This document shows positions 30,365-38,751 of a DNA stretch of 53,815 bases, in pieces; positions within the stretch are counted from its first letter, which is position 1; every line of letters begins with the position of its first letter. Position numbers and translations under genes: made by a program. The notes under the pieces were generated by a model that searched no databases, had not been told where the DNA came from, and worked only from the letters and a program-made list of their open reading frames with translations. Source of the stretch: DATJIG01 sp050260515 (GTDB lineage: Bacteria > Pseudomonadota > Alphaproteobacteria > SMXQ01); assembly GCA_050260515.1 (NCBI GenBank), contig JBLNCI010000025.1:1-53815 (forward strand), given 5' to 3'.

Positions 30365-31063
30365 CTAACCCTTCACAGGAGCGACGCGGGAACGACGGAA
30401 CGACGTGGCGCTGACGGCGGTGTCCTCGATGAGCGCGGTCATCAGGCTCTGCGCGTCGGCGAAATTCATGCACGGCACGTGGGCGATGCCGTTGCTGCGG
30501 CAATGATCCAGCAGCGAATCCTTGGCGAACACGAGGTCGACGGCTCCGGCGGCGCACATGTCGGAGGCGCCGTCGCCGATCAGCAGCGTCTGCGTCGCGC
30601 GGTCGCTGCCGTCCCACGAGCGGCACTTGCAGGTGCCGCTCGCCGACCGGCAGCCGGCATCGGCATTGGGGAACTCGAGGCGGTAGCGATCGGCGCCCAC
30701 GCTGTCGAGGCGGTTCGAGATCACCGGGACGTCGGCCAGGCCCTCGCGGGCCAGCAGGGAATAGATCGCGTAGTCGAGTCCGTCGCTGACCACCGTCACC
30801 GGCACGCCGCGGCTGCGGCACAACTCGACGAAGCCCGCGAAGTGGCGATCGAGCGCGATCGACTCCAGGTGCTCGTCGATGTCCTCCGGAGTCGCCCGGA
30901 TCAGCGCGACCTGGCGCGCCATGCATTCGCGCGAGCCGATGCGGCCCGCCTTCCACTCCGCCTCGATCGCCTGCCATTCCGGCGCCGCGAAGCGGGTGAG
31001 AATGCTGTCGGTCACGTCCTCGGTTGCGATGGTTCCGTCGAAATCACACAGAACGCGCCACAT
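30365..31063 (-). CDS. HAD-IB phosphatase (MtnX/SerB-like)
   Basis: The 232-residue protein is the first gene of the nine-gene string. HAD motif I is CDFDGTI with D7 and D9, motif II is VVSDGLD, and motif IV is LIGDGASDMCAA, placing it with MtnX-like and phosphoserine-phosphatase-like HAD-IB enzymes. It would remove a phosphate from a small organic phosphate. MtnX proper works in methionine salvage, but no other salvage gene is visible and the neighbours point to an amino-compound pathway. A sigma-54 promoter lies about 80-100 bases upstream of its ATG. Confidence 0.88.
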   Translation of the reverse strand: MWRVLCDFDGTIATEDVTDSILTRFAAPEWQAIEAEWKAGRIGSRECMARQVALIRATPEDIDEHLESIALDRHFAGFVELCRSRGVPVTVVSDGLDYAIYSLLAREGLADVPVISNRLDSVGADRYRLEFPNADAGCRSASGTCKCRSWDGSDRATQTLLIGDGASDMCAAGAVDLVFAKDSLLDHCRSNGIAHVPCMNFADAQSLMTALIEDTAVSATSFRRSRVAPVKG

Positions 31064-31144
31064 ACGAACTCCACCCCCGACTGGAAGCTAACGATGTGCG
31101 GCCGTTCGCCGCCTGGCCCGGTGCGCCGGGACTTAACCATCCGT

Positions 31145-31160
31145 AAGCAATTTGCGTGCC
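31145..31160 (-). promoter_or_regulatory. Sigma-54 (RpoN) promoter of the nine-gene operon
   Basis: On the minus strand the sequence reads cGGCACGCAAATTGCTT. It matches TGGCACG-N4-TTGCW at 11 of 12 fixed positions, with the invariant GG (31160-31159) and GC (31148-31147) separated by exactly ten bases. Transcription would start near 31135, giving a leader of about 70 bases before the phosphatase ATG at 31063. The last gene of the operon encodes a GAFTGA-bearing sigma-54 activator. The rest of the 352-base gap between this operon and the divergent MASE1 kinase gene holds no gene. Confidence 0.85.
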
Positions 31161-31204
31161 GCTCGGTTTGTGCAATGAGCGCAATGGCTTCGCGAAACCG
31201 AGCG
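31160..31204. repeat. Inverted repeats flanking the sigma-54 promoter
   Basis: A perfect 10-base inverted repeat (CGCTCGGTTT at 31160-31169, AAACCGAGCG at 31195-31204) is separated by 25 bases, and its left arm touches the -24 element. Inside it lies a second, imperfect palindrome TTGTGC-N5-GCGCAA (31168-31184, one mismatch). These could be regulator binding sites. The distance to the promoter is shorter than usual for an enhancer, so repression or control of the divergent gene is also possible. Confidence 0.5.
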
Positions 31205-31415
31205 AAGCTGCGGGGCTACAAAATTTGAGGCTTCCCCCCGTGGGCGGGACCGGCGTGCCGCGCCCGACGGCGACCCGGAGGGCAGTCTGCGGGCGGTGGA
31301 CCCACCGGTGCGACGGCCGAGACGTCATGTGCATCGTCGGAGACGTTGGACTACCATCGCGCCGCGTTCCGGCCGATCGCGGCCGCGATCGGCGCCGTTC
31401 CGTCGCCCAAGCATC

Positions 31416-33395
31416 ATGTTGAAGCGCACGTTGACCACCGACCAGACCGTTGCGATGCCGCTCGCGCGCGGCGCGGCGATCGCGGCGGCGTATCTGGTCG
31501 CGTACTGGGGTCTCGACTGGATCAGCTTCATCTTCCCGGCGAAGCAGCTCAACATCACGCCGTGGAATCCGCCGCCCGCGGCGAGCCTCGTGCTCGTGTT
31601 CCTCTACGGCTGGCGCTGGACGCCGCTGCTCTTCCTCGGCGCACTGTCCTCGAACTTCATCGCGCGGGAATTCGCGACGCCGTTCGGCCCGACAGTCATC
31701 ACCGACGTCGCCGAGGCGGTGCTCTACGCCTCCGCCGCGTCCGCGCTGCGCCGTTTCGGCGTCAGCGCCGACCTGCGGACCTTCCGCGACGTGATGACCT
31801 TCATCGTCGCGATCACGCTGGCCGCGGCGCTGATGGCGACGTCCTACATCGGCACGTTCTTCGCCTTCGGGTATCTCCGCGACAGCGAGCTTGTCCCGCT
31901 GGTGTTCGAGTACTGGGTCGGCGACATGATCGGCGTCACCGTCGTCGCCTCGACGTTCCTGGTGCACCGCCATCACCTGCTGTCGCCGGCGTGGCTCGCC
32001 AAGGCGTTCACCTGGGAGCGGTTCGCCCAGGTCGGCAGCGTCGCTCTCGCGCTGTGGATCATGTTCTTCTGGCAAGATCCCGTCGTCGGCCCGCTGTTCT
32101 ATCCGCTGTTCATCCCGCTGGTCTGGGTGGCGGCGCGGCGCGGCCTGCCGGGCACGACCCTGCTCCTGTTGCTGATGCAGGCCGGCCTGATGGGGACCGT
32201 CGAGGTGCTGGGCATCACCGAGCTGGTCGCGACGCAACTCCAGTATCTGATGCTGGCGCTGGCGTGGACCGGGCTCCTCCTCGGCGCGGTGATCAGCGAA
32301 CGCGAGAGCGCCCGCGCGGCGACGATGCTGAGCGAGGGCCGCTTGCGCTCGATCGTCGACCTCGCGCCCGACGGCATCCTGATCACCGACGAAACCGGCA
32401 ATGTCGAGATGGCCAACCGCGGCGTCGAGGCGATCTACGGCGCGCCGCAGAGCGCGATCGTCGGCCGCAGCGTCGACGCGCTGCTGCCGATTGCGCCCGG
32501 CGACAAGGAGACCGTGGTCCGCCGTCCCGACGGCCGCGAGGTGACGGTCGAAGTGCAGGCGGCGCGCGTGCCGATCGCCGGCCGCGCGACGTCGGTGATC
32601 GCCGTGCGCGACGTGACCGCGCGCAAGGAGACCGAGGCGCGGGTGCGGCAGCATCGCGACACCGTCGAGCAGGCGTTCCGCGGCCGCCTCACCGAAGGGC
32701 TCGCGGGAGCGCTCGCCCATGAGCTCAACCAGCCGCTGTCGGCGATCGTCACCTATACCGGGGCGTGCCAGCGCATTCTCGCGAACACCGCCAATGTGCC
32801 GGCGCGGGCGCTCGAGCAGCTCACCAAGGCCGCGGCGCAGGCGACCCGCGCCGGAGACATCATCCGGCGGCTGCGCGAGTTCTTCCAGACCGCGACCCTC
32901 GAGCAGGCGCCGCTGGTGCTCGTGGAGCCGATCCGCGACGTGCTCGCCTTGCTGCGCGACGAGGTCGCGCGCTCGGGCACCGCGGTCGAGATCAACGTCC
33001 CCGCGACCCTTGTCGTGAGCGCCGATCGTCTCCAGATCGAGCAGGTGCTGATGAACCTGTTGCGCAACAGCATCGAGGCGCTTGGCGACACGCCCCGCGA
33101 GCGGCGCCGCATCGCGATCGGCGCCGCGGAAGCCGCCGGCGGCATGGTCGAGATCACGATCGCCGACGCCGGGCGCGGCATCGATCCCGAGGTCGCGGAG
33201 CGGCTGTTCGACCCGTTCGTCACGACGAGCGCCACCGGACTCGGTCTTGGCTTGACGATCTGCCGCTCGATGATCGAGGCTCACGGAGGGAAACTTTGGG
33301 CGGACCGTGTAACGTCCGAAGGTGCCGTGCTTCACTTCACGCTGCCCACCGCGGCGTCCGCCGCCACCGAACGATTGGACAAGGCCTATGGTTGA
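31416..33395 (+). CDS. MASE1-domain sensor histidine kinase with PAS domain
   Basis: The 659-residue protein has about eight hydrophobic segments in residues 10-300 of the MASE1 type (WNPPPAASLVLVFLYGWRW, EYWVGDMIGV). A PAS domain (about 305-415) and a HisKA/ATPase core follow, with the phospho-acceptor His in LAHELNQPLSAIV and ATP-site motifs LLRNSIEAL, DAGRGIDPE and TGLGLGLTIC. The kinase core is of the FixL type, but I cannot establish that the PAS domain binds haem. The ATG at 31416 is the first credible start; upstream residues of the open frame look non-coding. It overlaps the regulator gene by eight bases. Confidence 0.93.
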   Translation: MLKRTLTTDQTVAMPLARGAAIAAAYLVAYWGLDWISFIFPAKQLNITPWNPPPAASLVLVFLYGWRWTPLLFLGALSSNFIAREFATPFGPTVITDVAEAVLYASAASALRRFGVSADLRTFRDVMTFIVAITLAAALMATSYIGTFFAFGYLRDSELVPLVFEYWVGDMIGVTVVASTFLVHRHHLLSPAWLAKAFTWERFAQVGSVALALWIMFFWQDPVVGPLFYPLFIPLVWVAARRGLPGTTLLLLLMQAGLMGTVEVLGITELVATQLQYLMLALAWTGLLLGAVISERESARAATMLSEGRLRSIVDLAPDGILITDETGNVEMANRGVEAIYGAPQSAIVGRSVDALLPIAPGDKETVVRRPDGREVTVEVQAARVPIAGRATSVIAVRDVTARKETEARVRQHRDTVEQAFRGRLTEGLAGALAHELNQPLSAIVTYTGACQRILANTANVPARALEQLTKAAAQATRAGDIIRRLREFFQTATLEQAPLVLVEPIRDVLALLRDEVARSGTAVEINVPATLVVSADRLQIEQVLMNLLRNSIEALGDTPRERRRIAIGAAEAAGGMVEITIADAGRGIDPEVAERLFDPFVTTSATGLGLGLTICRSMIEAHGGKLWADRVTSEGAVLHFTLPTAASAATERLDKAYG

Positions 33396-34002
33396 TTCGA
33401 CTGTTTTCGTCATCGACGACGACGAAGCCGTGCGCGACGCGCTGTGCGAGCTGTTCGCCTCCGAGAACATCCCGGTGCAGGCGTTCGCCTCCGCCGAGGA
33501 ATTCCTGGAGTCCGACTCCGTCGGCGCGCCCGGCTGCCTGATCCTCGATCTGATGATGCCCGGGATGTCGGGGATCGAGCTCCAGGCCGAACTGGTGCGC
33601 CGCGGCGCGACCATCCCGATCATCATCATGACCGGGCAGGGCGACGTTCCGAAGGCGGTGACGACGCTGAAGGCAGGCGCCTTCGACTTCATCGAGAAGC
33701 CGTTCGACCCGACCGCGCTGCTCAAGGTGGTGGGGCAGGCGCTGAACCGCGAGGGCCGTCTGCGCCGCCGCTACGCCGAGCGCGAGGCGATCGAGGCGCG
33801 GCTTGCGCTGCTCAGTCCGCGCGAGCGGCAGGTGATGGACCTCGTCGTCGCCGGCCATTCCAACAAGGTGATCGGCACGAAGCTCGGGATCAGCGTGCGC
33901 ACGGTCGAGAACCACCGCGCCAAGCTCATGGACAAGATGCGCTGCAACAACGTCTCGTCGCTGATCACGACGATTTTACAATTGAAGAATCCCGCGGCAT
34001 GA
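33388..34002 (+). CDS. FixJ-like response regulator
   Basis: The 204-residue protein has a receiver domain (D10, D11, phospho-acceptor D54, T-loop MTGQGD, K in EKPFD) and a LuxR-type helix-turn-helix (LSPRERQVMDLVVAGHSNKV, then GISVRTVENHRAKLM). This is the FixJ layout, and it is translationally coupled to the MASE1 kinase. The next downstream genes on the strand are the two TctA-TctB fusion transporters after a terminator, which makes them candidate targets, though nothing in the sequence proves this. Confidence 0.94.
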   Translation: MVDSTVFVIDDDEAVRDALCELFASENIPVQAFASAEEFLESDSVGAPGCLILDLMMPGMSGIELQAELVRRGATIPIIIMTGQGDVPKAVTTLKAGAFDFIEKPFDPTALLKVVGQALNREGRLRRRYAEREAIEARLALLSPRERQVMDLVVAGHSNKVIGTKLGISVRTVENHRAKLMDKMRCNNVSSLITTILQLKNPAA

Positions 34003-34026
34003 ACGGCCCGCTTCGGGACAGAAAAG

Positions 34027-34057
34027 AAGCCGCGCCCCGCCGGACGCGGCTTTTTTT
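34027..34057 (+). terminator. Intrinsic terminator after the fixJ-like gene
   Basis: An 8-base stem (AAGCCGCG / CGCGGCTT) with a 10-base loop is followed by a run of seven T residues. Confidence 0.85.
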
Positions 34058-34241
34058 AACGCAGTAGGTAGTTCCACGGATTGTTCGGCTGCAACGCTCG
34101 GCGGCATGTTCTGGCGAGCCGGTACTACTACGGATAATGGATCGTTAAGAAGTCCCCGTACTGCCGGGCCGGCGAGGCGAGAACAGTAACTCCTGACATC
34201 CTGAACGTACGCTAACGGACGCTGAGATTTCACGCACAGCG

Positions 34242-34268
34242 GCGCCCGTATTGGGCGCGGTGCATGCA
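34242..34268 (+). promoter_or_regulatory. Palindrome and sigma-54-like element upstream of the first TctA-TctB gene
   Basis: A perfect inverted repeat GCGCCC-GTATT-GGGCGC (34242-34258) overlaps GGGCGCGGTGCATGCA, which keeps the GG-N10-GC spacing of sigma-54 promoters and matches 9 of 12 consensus positions. It lies about 30 bases before the ATG at 34299. The match is much weaker than the one at 31145-31160 and may be chance. The rest of the 296-base gap shows a terminator and no gene. Confidence 0.35.
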
Positions 34269-34298
34269 TAAGAAAACCTTTCCGGGGGTATTGAGTAC

Positions 34299-36362
34299 AT
34301 GATCGGAAGCGAATGGCTGCACGCCCTTGGCGACGGCCTGTTCATCATTCTGGAGCCGCATCGCATGTTGCTGCTCTGGGGCGGCGTGCTTTGCGGACTG
34401 TCGCTGGGTCTTCTGCCCGGCATCGGCGGCGTCGCCGGCACCGCGCTGCTTCTGCCTTTTACCTTCGACATGGACGCGCCGGCGGCGATGGCGCTCCTGC
34501 TCGGACTCGCGGCCACCACCACGCACGGTGACCCGATCTCGGCGATCGTGCTGGGTGCGCCGGGCCACGCCGCGTCGGCGGCGACCGCGCTCGACGGCTA
34601 TCCGATGACCAAACGCGGCGAGGGCGCGCGCGCGCTCGGCGCCGCGTACATGTCGGCTCTCATCGGCGGCCTGTTCGGCGCGGTGCTGATGGCGGTCGTG
34701 CTGCCGGTCGTCCGTCCAGCGATTCTGTTCATCGGCTCGCCCGAGCTGCTGGCGCTGGCGGTGTTCGGCATCTCGATGGTCGCGGTGCTGTCGGGCAACG
34801 CGCCGCTCCGTGGCCTGACCGCCGCGTGCTTCGGCGTCATGCTGGCGATGATCGGCTCCGATCCGCAGACCGGGACGCTGCGCTGGACGATGGACAGCCT
34901 GTACCTGTGGGACGGCCTGCCGCTGGTTCCGCTGACGCTCGGCATCTTCGCTCTTCCCGAGCTGTGCGACCTGTTCGTCGGCAAGACCGCCGTGGTGGCG
35001 AAGGACGTCGTCGACGACAAGAGCATCAGTAACTGGAAGGGCCTGTGGCAGGGCAGCGTCGACTGCTTCACCCATTGGTGGCTCAACATGCGCTGCGCCT
35101 GGATCGGCTCCGTCATCGGCGCCATCCCGGGCATCAGCGCCTCGGTGATCGACTGGATCTCCTACGGCCACGCGCTCAAGACCGAGAAGGGCGCCCAGCT
35201 CACGTTCGGCAAGGGCGACGTCCGCGGCGTCATCGCGGCGGAGAGTGCGACCTGCTCGCGCGAGGGCGGCGCCCTGGTGCCGACCATCGTCTTCGGCGTT
35301 CCGGGCTCGGCCGGCATGGCGATCATCCTCGGCGCGTTCCTGATCCACGGGCTCGTCCCGGGGCCGGACATGCTGACGAAGAACCTGTCGGTGACCTATT
35401 CGATGGTGTGGTCGATCGCGATCGCCAACATCCTCGGCTCGGGGCTTTGCTACATCTTCTCGAGCCAGTTCGCGAAGATCGCGATGCTGCGGTACTCGCT
35501 GATCCTGCCGGTGGTGCTGTGCATGGTCTACATCGGCGCGTTCGAGGGCACCCGCCAGTGGGGCGACCTCTACTCGCTGATGTTCTTCGGCGTTCTCGCC
35601 TGGGGCATGAAGCACTTCAAATGGCCGCGTCCGCCGATGGTGCTCGGCTTCATTCTCGGCGGCATCCTCGAGCGCTACCTGTTCATCTCGATCGAACGCT
35701 ACGGCATCGGCTGGATGACGAGGCCGTTCGTGGTGATCCTGTTCGCGATGGCGGCGCTGTCGATCCTGCGTCCCGCCATCCAGGACATCCGCACCCACGG
35801 GGGCGTCAAGGGGATGCTGTCGGAGTACCACGCTCCGCACTTCTCCGGGATGCAGTCGTTCCCGCTGTTCATGCTGATCCTGATCTCGGTGATGCTGTAC
35901 CAGGCGAGCCACTGGAACTTCGACGCCAAGATCATCCCGATGATCGTCGGCACCAGCGGCGTGGTGTTCTGCGCGCTGTCGCTCCTGAACGACATGTTCA
36001 AGAGCCAGCTCGAGACGTTCGCGAACGTCGAAGAGACGCAGAAGATGCACATGGACATCGGCACGAACATCAGCCACCTGAAGACGGGGTACATCCTCCG
36101 GCGCGGTGCGCTGTTCTTCGGCTGGATGGGCGCGTTCCTGTGCTCGATGGCGACGATCGGCCTGATTCCGACGGTGCCGATCTTCATCATTGCGTTCATG
36201 CGGATCGAGGCCCGTGAGCCGTGGCGGATCGTGCTGCCGATGGCGGCGATCATGACGGTGTTCATCTACGCGCTGTTCGATCAGCTGCTGGCGATCCCGT
36301 GGCCGCAGACGATCCTCGGGAACCTGTTCCCGGTGCTGAAGAACTACATCCCGAGCATCTGA
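34299..36362 (+). CDS. TctA-TctB fusion permease of a tripartite tricarboxylate transporter (copy 1)
   Basis: The 687-residue membrane protein has a full TctA domain in residues 1-500: GLLPGIGGVAGTALLLPF, then TTTHGDPISAIVLGAPGHAAS and, later, LVPTIVFGVPGSAG. About 180 further residues include four hydrophobic helices with a TctB-like layout (HWNFDAKIIPMIVGTSGVVF ... FLCSMATIGLIPTVPIFII). TctA alone is usually about 500 residues, so this looks like the large and small membrane subunits in one chain. It would import a carboxylate delivered by a TctC protein using the ion gradient. No TctC gene is directly adjacent; three lie in the window. Confidence 0.9.
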   Translation: MIGSEWLHALGDGLFIILEPHRMLLLWGGVLCGLSLGLLPGIGGVAGTALLLPFTFDMDAPAAMALLLGLAATTTHGDPISAIVLGAPGHAASAATALDGYPMTKRGEGARALGAAYMSALIGGLFGAVLMAVVLPVVRPAILFIGSPELLALAVFGISMVAVLSGNAPLRGLTAACFGVMLAMIGSDPQTGTLRWTMDSLYLWDGLPLVPLTLGIFALPELCDLFVGKTAVVAKDVVDDKSISNWKGLWQGSVDCFTHWWLNMRCAWIGSVIGAIPGISASVIDWISYGHALKTEKGAQLTFGKGDVRGVIAAESATCSREGGALVPTIVFGVPGSAGMAIILGAFLIHGLVPGPDMLTKNLSVTYSMVWSIAIANILGSGLCYIFSSQFAKIAMLRYSLILPVVLCMVYIGAFEGTRQWGDLYSLMFFGVLAWGMKHFKWPRPPMVLGFILGGILERYLFISIERYGIGWMTRPFVVILFAMAALSILRPAIQDIRTHGGVKGMLSEYHAPHFSGMQSFPLFMLILISVMLYQASHWNFDAKIIPMIVGTSGVVFCALSLLNDMFKSQLETFANVEETQKMHMDIGTNISHLKTGYILRRGALFFGWMGAFLCSMATIGLIPTVPIFIIAFMRIEAREPWRIVLPMAAIMTVFIYALFDQLLAIPWPQTILGNLFPVLKNYIPSI

Positions 36363-36382
36363 CGCGGGGATGCGGCAAGGAC

Positions 36383-36417
36383 AGGGCGGGAAGCGGCGCT
36401 TCCCGCCCTTTTTCTTT
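36383..36417 (+). terminator. Intrinsic terminator after TctA-TctB copy 1
   Basis: An 11-base perfect stem (GGGCGGGAAGC and its complement, 36384-36394 and 36398-36408) has a 3-base loop and is followed by a T-rich tract. Confidence 0.88.
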
Positions 36418-36624
36418 GCCCGCCCCGCGGCCGGCCTCCGGGTTCGCGGCGCTTGGTACGGTAGCGGACGGTGTTGTGCGCCGCGCCCGGGCTTCTTCCT
36501 TCCGTGACACCGGGCGAGCCCGGATACTGGCGGCAACAAAAAACGATGGGAGGCACCGACCGGCATCGGCCGGCGGCGGCGCCAGCGTCGGGTGGAGTTC
36601 GGTCAATCTCTGCTCGGTGTCACG

Positions 36625-38685
36625 ATGGATAACGTCTGGTTGCATGCGCTCGGCGCGGGATTGCACATCATCCTGCAGCCGCATCGCCTGTTGTTGCTGT
36701 GGGGCGGCGTCCTCTGCGGACTGTCGCTCGGCATTCTCCCCGGAATTGGCGGCCTTGCCGGGATTGCGATCCTGCTGCCGTTCACCTTCGACCTCGACGC
36801 GCCGGCGTCGATGGCGCTGCTGCTCGGGCTTGCGGCGACGACGACCCACGGCGACCCGATCTCCGCGATCGTGCTCGGCGCGCCGGGGCACTCGGCGTCG
36901 GCTGCGACCGCGCTCGACGGCTACCCGATGACCAAGCGCGGCGAGGGGGCGCGCGCCCTCGGCGCCGCCTACATGTCGGCGCTGATGGGCGGGCTGTTCG
37001 GCGCTCTGCTGATGGCGGTCGTGCTGCCGGTGGTGCGCCCGGCGGTGCTCTACATGGGCTCGCCCGAGCTGTTGGCGCTGTCGGCGTTCGGCATCTCGAT
37101 GGTGTCGGTGCTGTCGGGCAACGCGCCGCTGCGCGGGCTCACCGGCGCTTGCTTCGGCGTCATGCTGGCGATGATCGGCTCCGATCCGCAGACCGGGACC
37201 CTGCGCTGGACCCTCAACAGCCTCTATCTGTGGGACGGGCTGCCGCTCGTGCCGGTGGTGCTCGGCGTGTTCGCGCTGCCGGAGCTGTGCGACCTGCTTG
37301 TCGGGCGCCAGGTCATCCACGAGCGCACCAAGATGGACAAGAGCAACTGGCAGGGCCTGTGGCAGGGCAGCGTCGACTGCTTCACCCACTGGTGGCTGGT
37401 CGCGCGCTGCTCGTGGATCGGCTCGGTGATCGGCGCGATCCCGGGCATCAGCACCTCCGTCATCGACTGGATCTCCTACGGCCACGCGCTCAAGTCGGAG
37501 AAGGGCGCTCAGAAGACGTTCGGCACCGGCGACGTGCGCGGCGTCATCGCCGCCGAGAGCGCCACCTGCTCGCGCGAGGGCGGCGCCCTGGTGCCGACTA
37601 TCGTGTTCGGCGTCCCGGGCTCGGCCGGCATGGCGCTGCTACTGGGCGCGTTCCTGATCCACGGGCTCGTCCCGGGACCGGACATGCTGACCAAGCACCT
37701 CGACATCACGTATTCGATGGTGTGGTCGATCGCGATCGCCAACGTGCTCGGGTCGGGGCTGTGCTTCCTGTTCAGCAGCCAAATCGCCAAGGTCGCGAGC
37801 CTCCGCTATTCGCTGATCCTGCCGGTGGTGCTGTGCCTGATCTACATCGGCGCGTTCCAGGGTACGCGGCAATGGGGCGATCTCTACTCGCTGCTGTTCT
37901 TCGGCGTGCTGGCGTGGGGCATGAAGCACTTCAAGTGGCCGCGCCCGCCGCTGATCCTCGGCTTCATCCTCGGCGAGATCATCGAGCGCTATCTGTTCAT
38001 CTCGATCGAGCGTTACGGCATCGGCTGGATGGATCGGCCGGTCGTCATCGTACTGTTCGGCGCGGCCCTCCTCGGCATTCTCGGGCCGTTCTGGAAGGAC
38101 GTGCGCGCCCACGGCGGTGTCCGCGGCATGCTGTCCGACTTCCACGCACCGCACATCACGCCGATGCAGATCTTCCCGCTGTTCATAATCGGGCTGATCC
38201 TGGTGATGCTGCGCCAGGCGACGACGTGGAACTTCGACGCGAAGATCATTCCCGTGATCGTCGGCGTCGGCGGGCTGCTGTTCTGCACCCTCTCGCTGCT
38301 GAACGACCTCTTCAAGTCGCAGAACATCAGGAAGGCGACGGCGGAGGGCAAGCTCACGCAGGAGAAGATCCACATGGACATCGGCAGCAACATCGACCAC
38401 CTCGGCACCCGGGTGATCGTGTCGCGCGGCATGATCTTCTTCGGTTGGATGTTGGGCTTCATGGCGGCGATGGCGCTGTTCGGGCTGATCCCGACGGTGC
38501 CGCTGTTCATCGTCGCCTTCATGCGCATCGAGGCCCGCGAGCCGTGGCGGATCGTGCTGCCGATGGCGATCGCGATGACGCTGTTCATCTACGTCGTCTT
38601 CGACCAGTTGCTGGCGATTCCGTGGCCGCAGACCGAGCTCGGGAATCTGTTCCCGGCGCTCAAAGCCTACATCCCGAGCATGTGA
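36625..38685 (+). CDS. TctA-TctB fusion permease (copy 2)
   Basis: The 686-residue protein is homologous to copy 1 along its whole length; by eye about four in five residues agree and all TctA motifs are kept. Differences concentrate near residues 325-340 and 600-620. The start at 36625 (MDNVWLHALG) aligns with the start of copy 1 (MIGSEWLHALG); a GTG 11 codons upstream is open but unsupported, and no strong ribosome binding site precedes either. A terminator separates the two copies, so each may be regulated alone and serve a different substrate. Confidence 0.89.
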   Translation: MDNVWLHALGAGLHIILQPHRLLLLWGGVLCGLSLGILPGIGGLAGIAILLPFTFDLDAPASMALLLGLAATTTHGDPISAIVLGAPGHSASAATALDGYPMTKRGEGARALGAAYMSALMGGLFGALLMAVVLPVVRPAVLYMGSPELLALSAFGISMVSVLSGNAPLRGLTGACFGVMLAMIGSDPQTGTLRWTLNSLYLWDGLPLVPVVLGVFALPELCDLLVGRQVIHERTKMDKSNWQGLWQGSVDCFTHWWLVARCSWIGSVIGAIPGISTSVIDWISYGHALKSEKGAQKTFGTGDVRGVIAAESATCSREGGALVPTIVFGVPGSAGMALLLGAFLIHGLVPGPDMLTKHLDITYSMVWSIAIANVLGSGLCFLFSSQIAKVASLRYSLILPVVLCLIYIGAFQGTRQWGDLYSLLFFGVLAWGMKHFKWPRPPLILGFILGEIIERYLFISIERYGIGWMDRPVVIVLFGAALLGILGPFWKDVRAHGGVRGMLSDFHAPHITPMQIFPLFIIGLILVMLRQATTWNFDAKIIPVIVGVGGLLFCTLSLLNDLFKSQNIRKATAEGKLTQEKIHMDIGSNIDHLGTRVIVSRGMIFFGWMLGFMAAMALFGLIPTVPLFIVAFMRIEAREPWRIVLPMAIAMTLFIYVVFDQLLAIPWPQTELGNLFPALKAYIPSM

Positions 38686-38695
38686 GGGATGCGGC

Positions 38696-38733
38696 GACGA
38701 AAAAGGGCGGGACTTCGGTCCCGCCCTTTGTTT
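38696..38733. terminator. Bidirectional terminator with UUCG loop
   Basis: A 12-base stem (AAAGGGCGGGAC and its complement, 38702-38713 and 38717-38728) encloses a very stable TTCG loop. T-rich tracts on both sides suit it to end both TctA-TctB copy 2 and the convergent reductase gene. Confidence 0.88.
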
Positions 38734-38751
38734 CGGCGTCGCGCGTCGACG

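Noticed and set aside
27944..31228. A 1094-codon open frame on the plus strand opposite the nine-gene operon
   Set aside because: It is antisense to several well-supported enzymes, is rich in Arg, Ala, Val and His with no domain pattern, and is a usual by-product of GC-rich coding sequence.
31044..33725. An 893-codon minus-strand open frame opposite the MASE1 kinase
   Set aside because: The plus-strand kinase has all catalytic motifs; the antisense frame has none.
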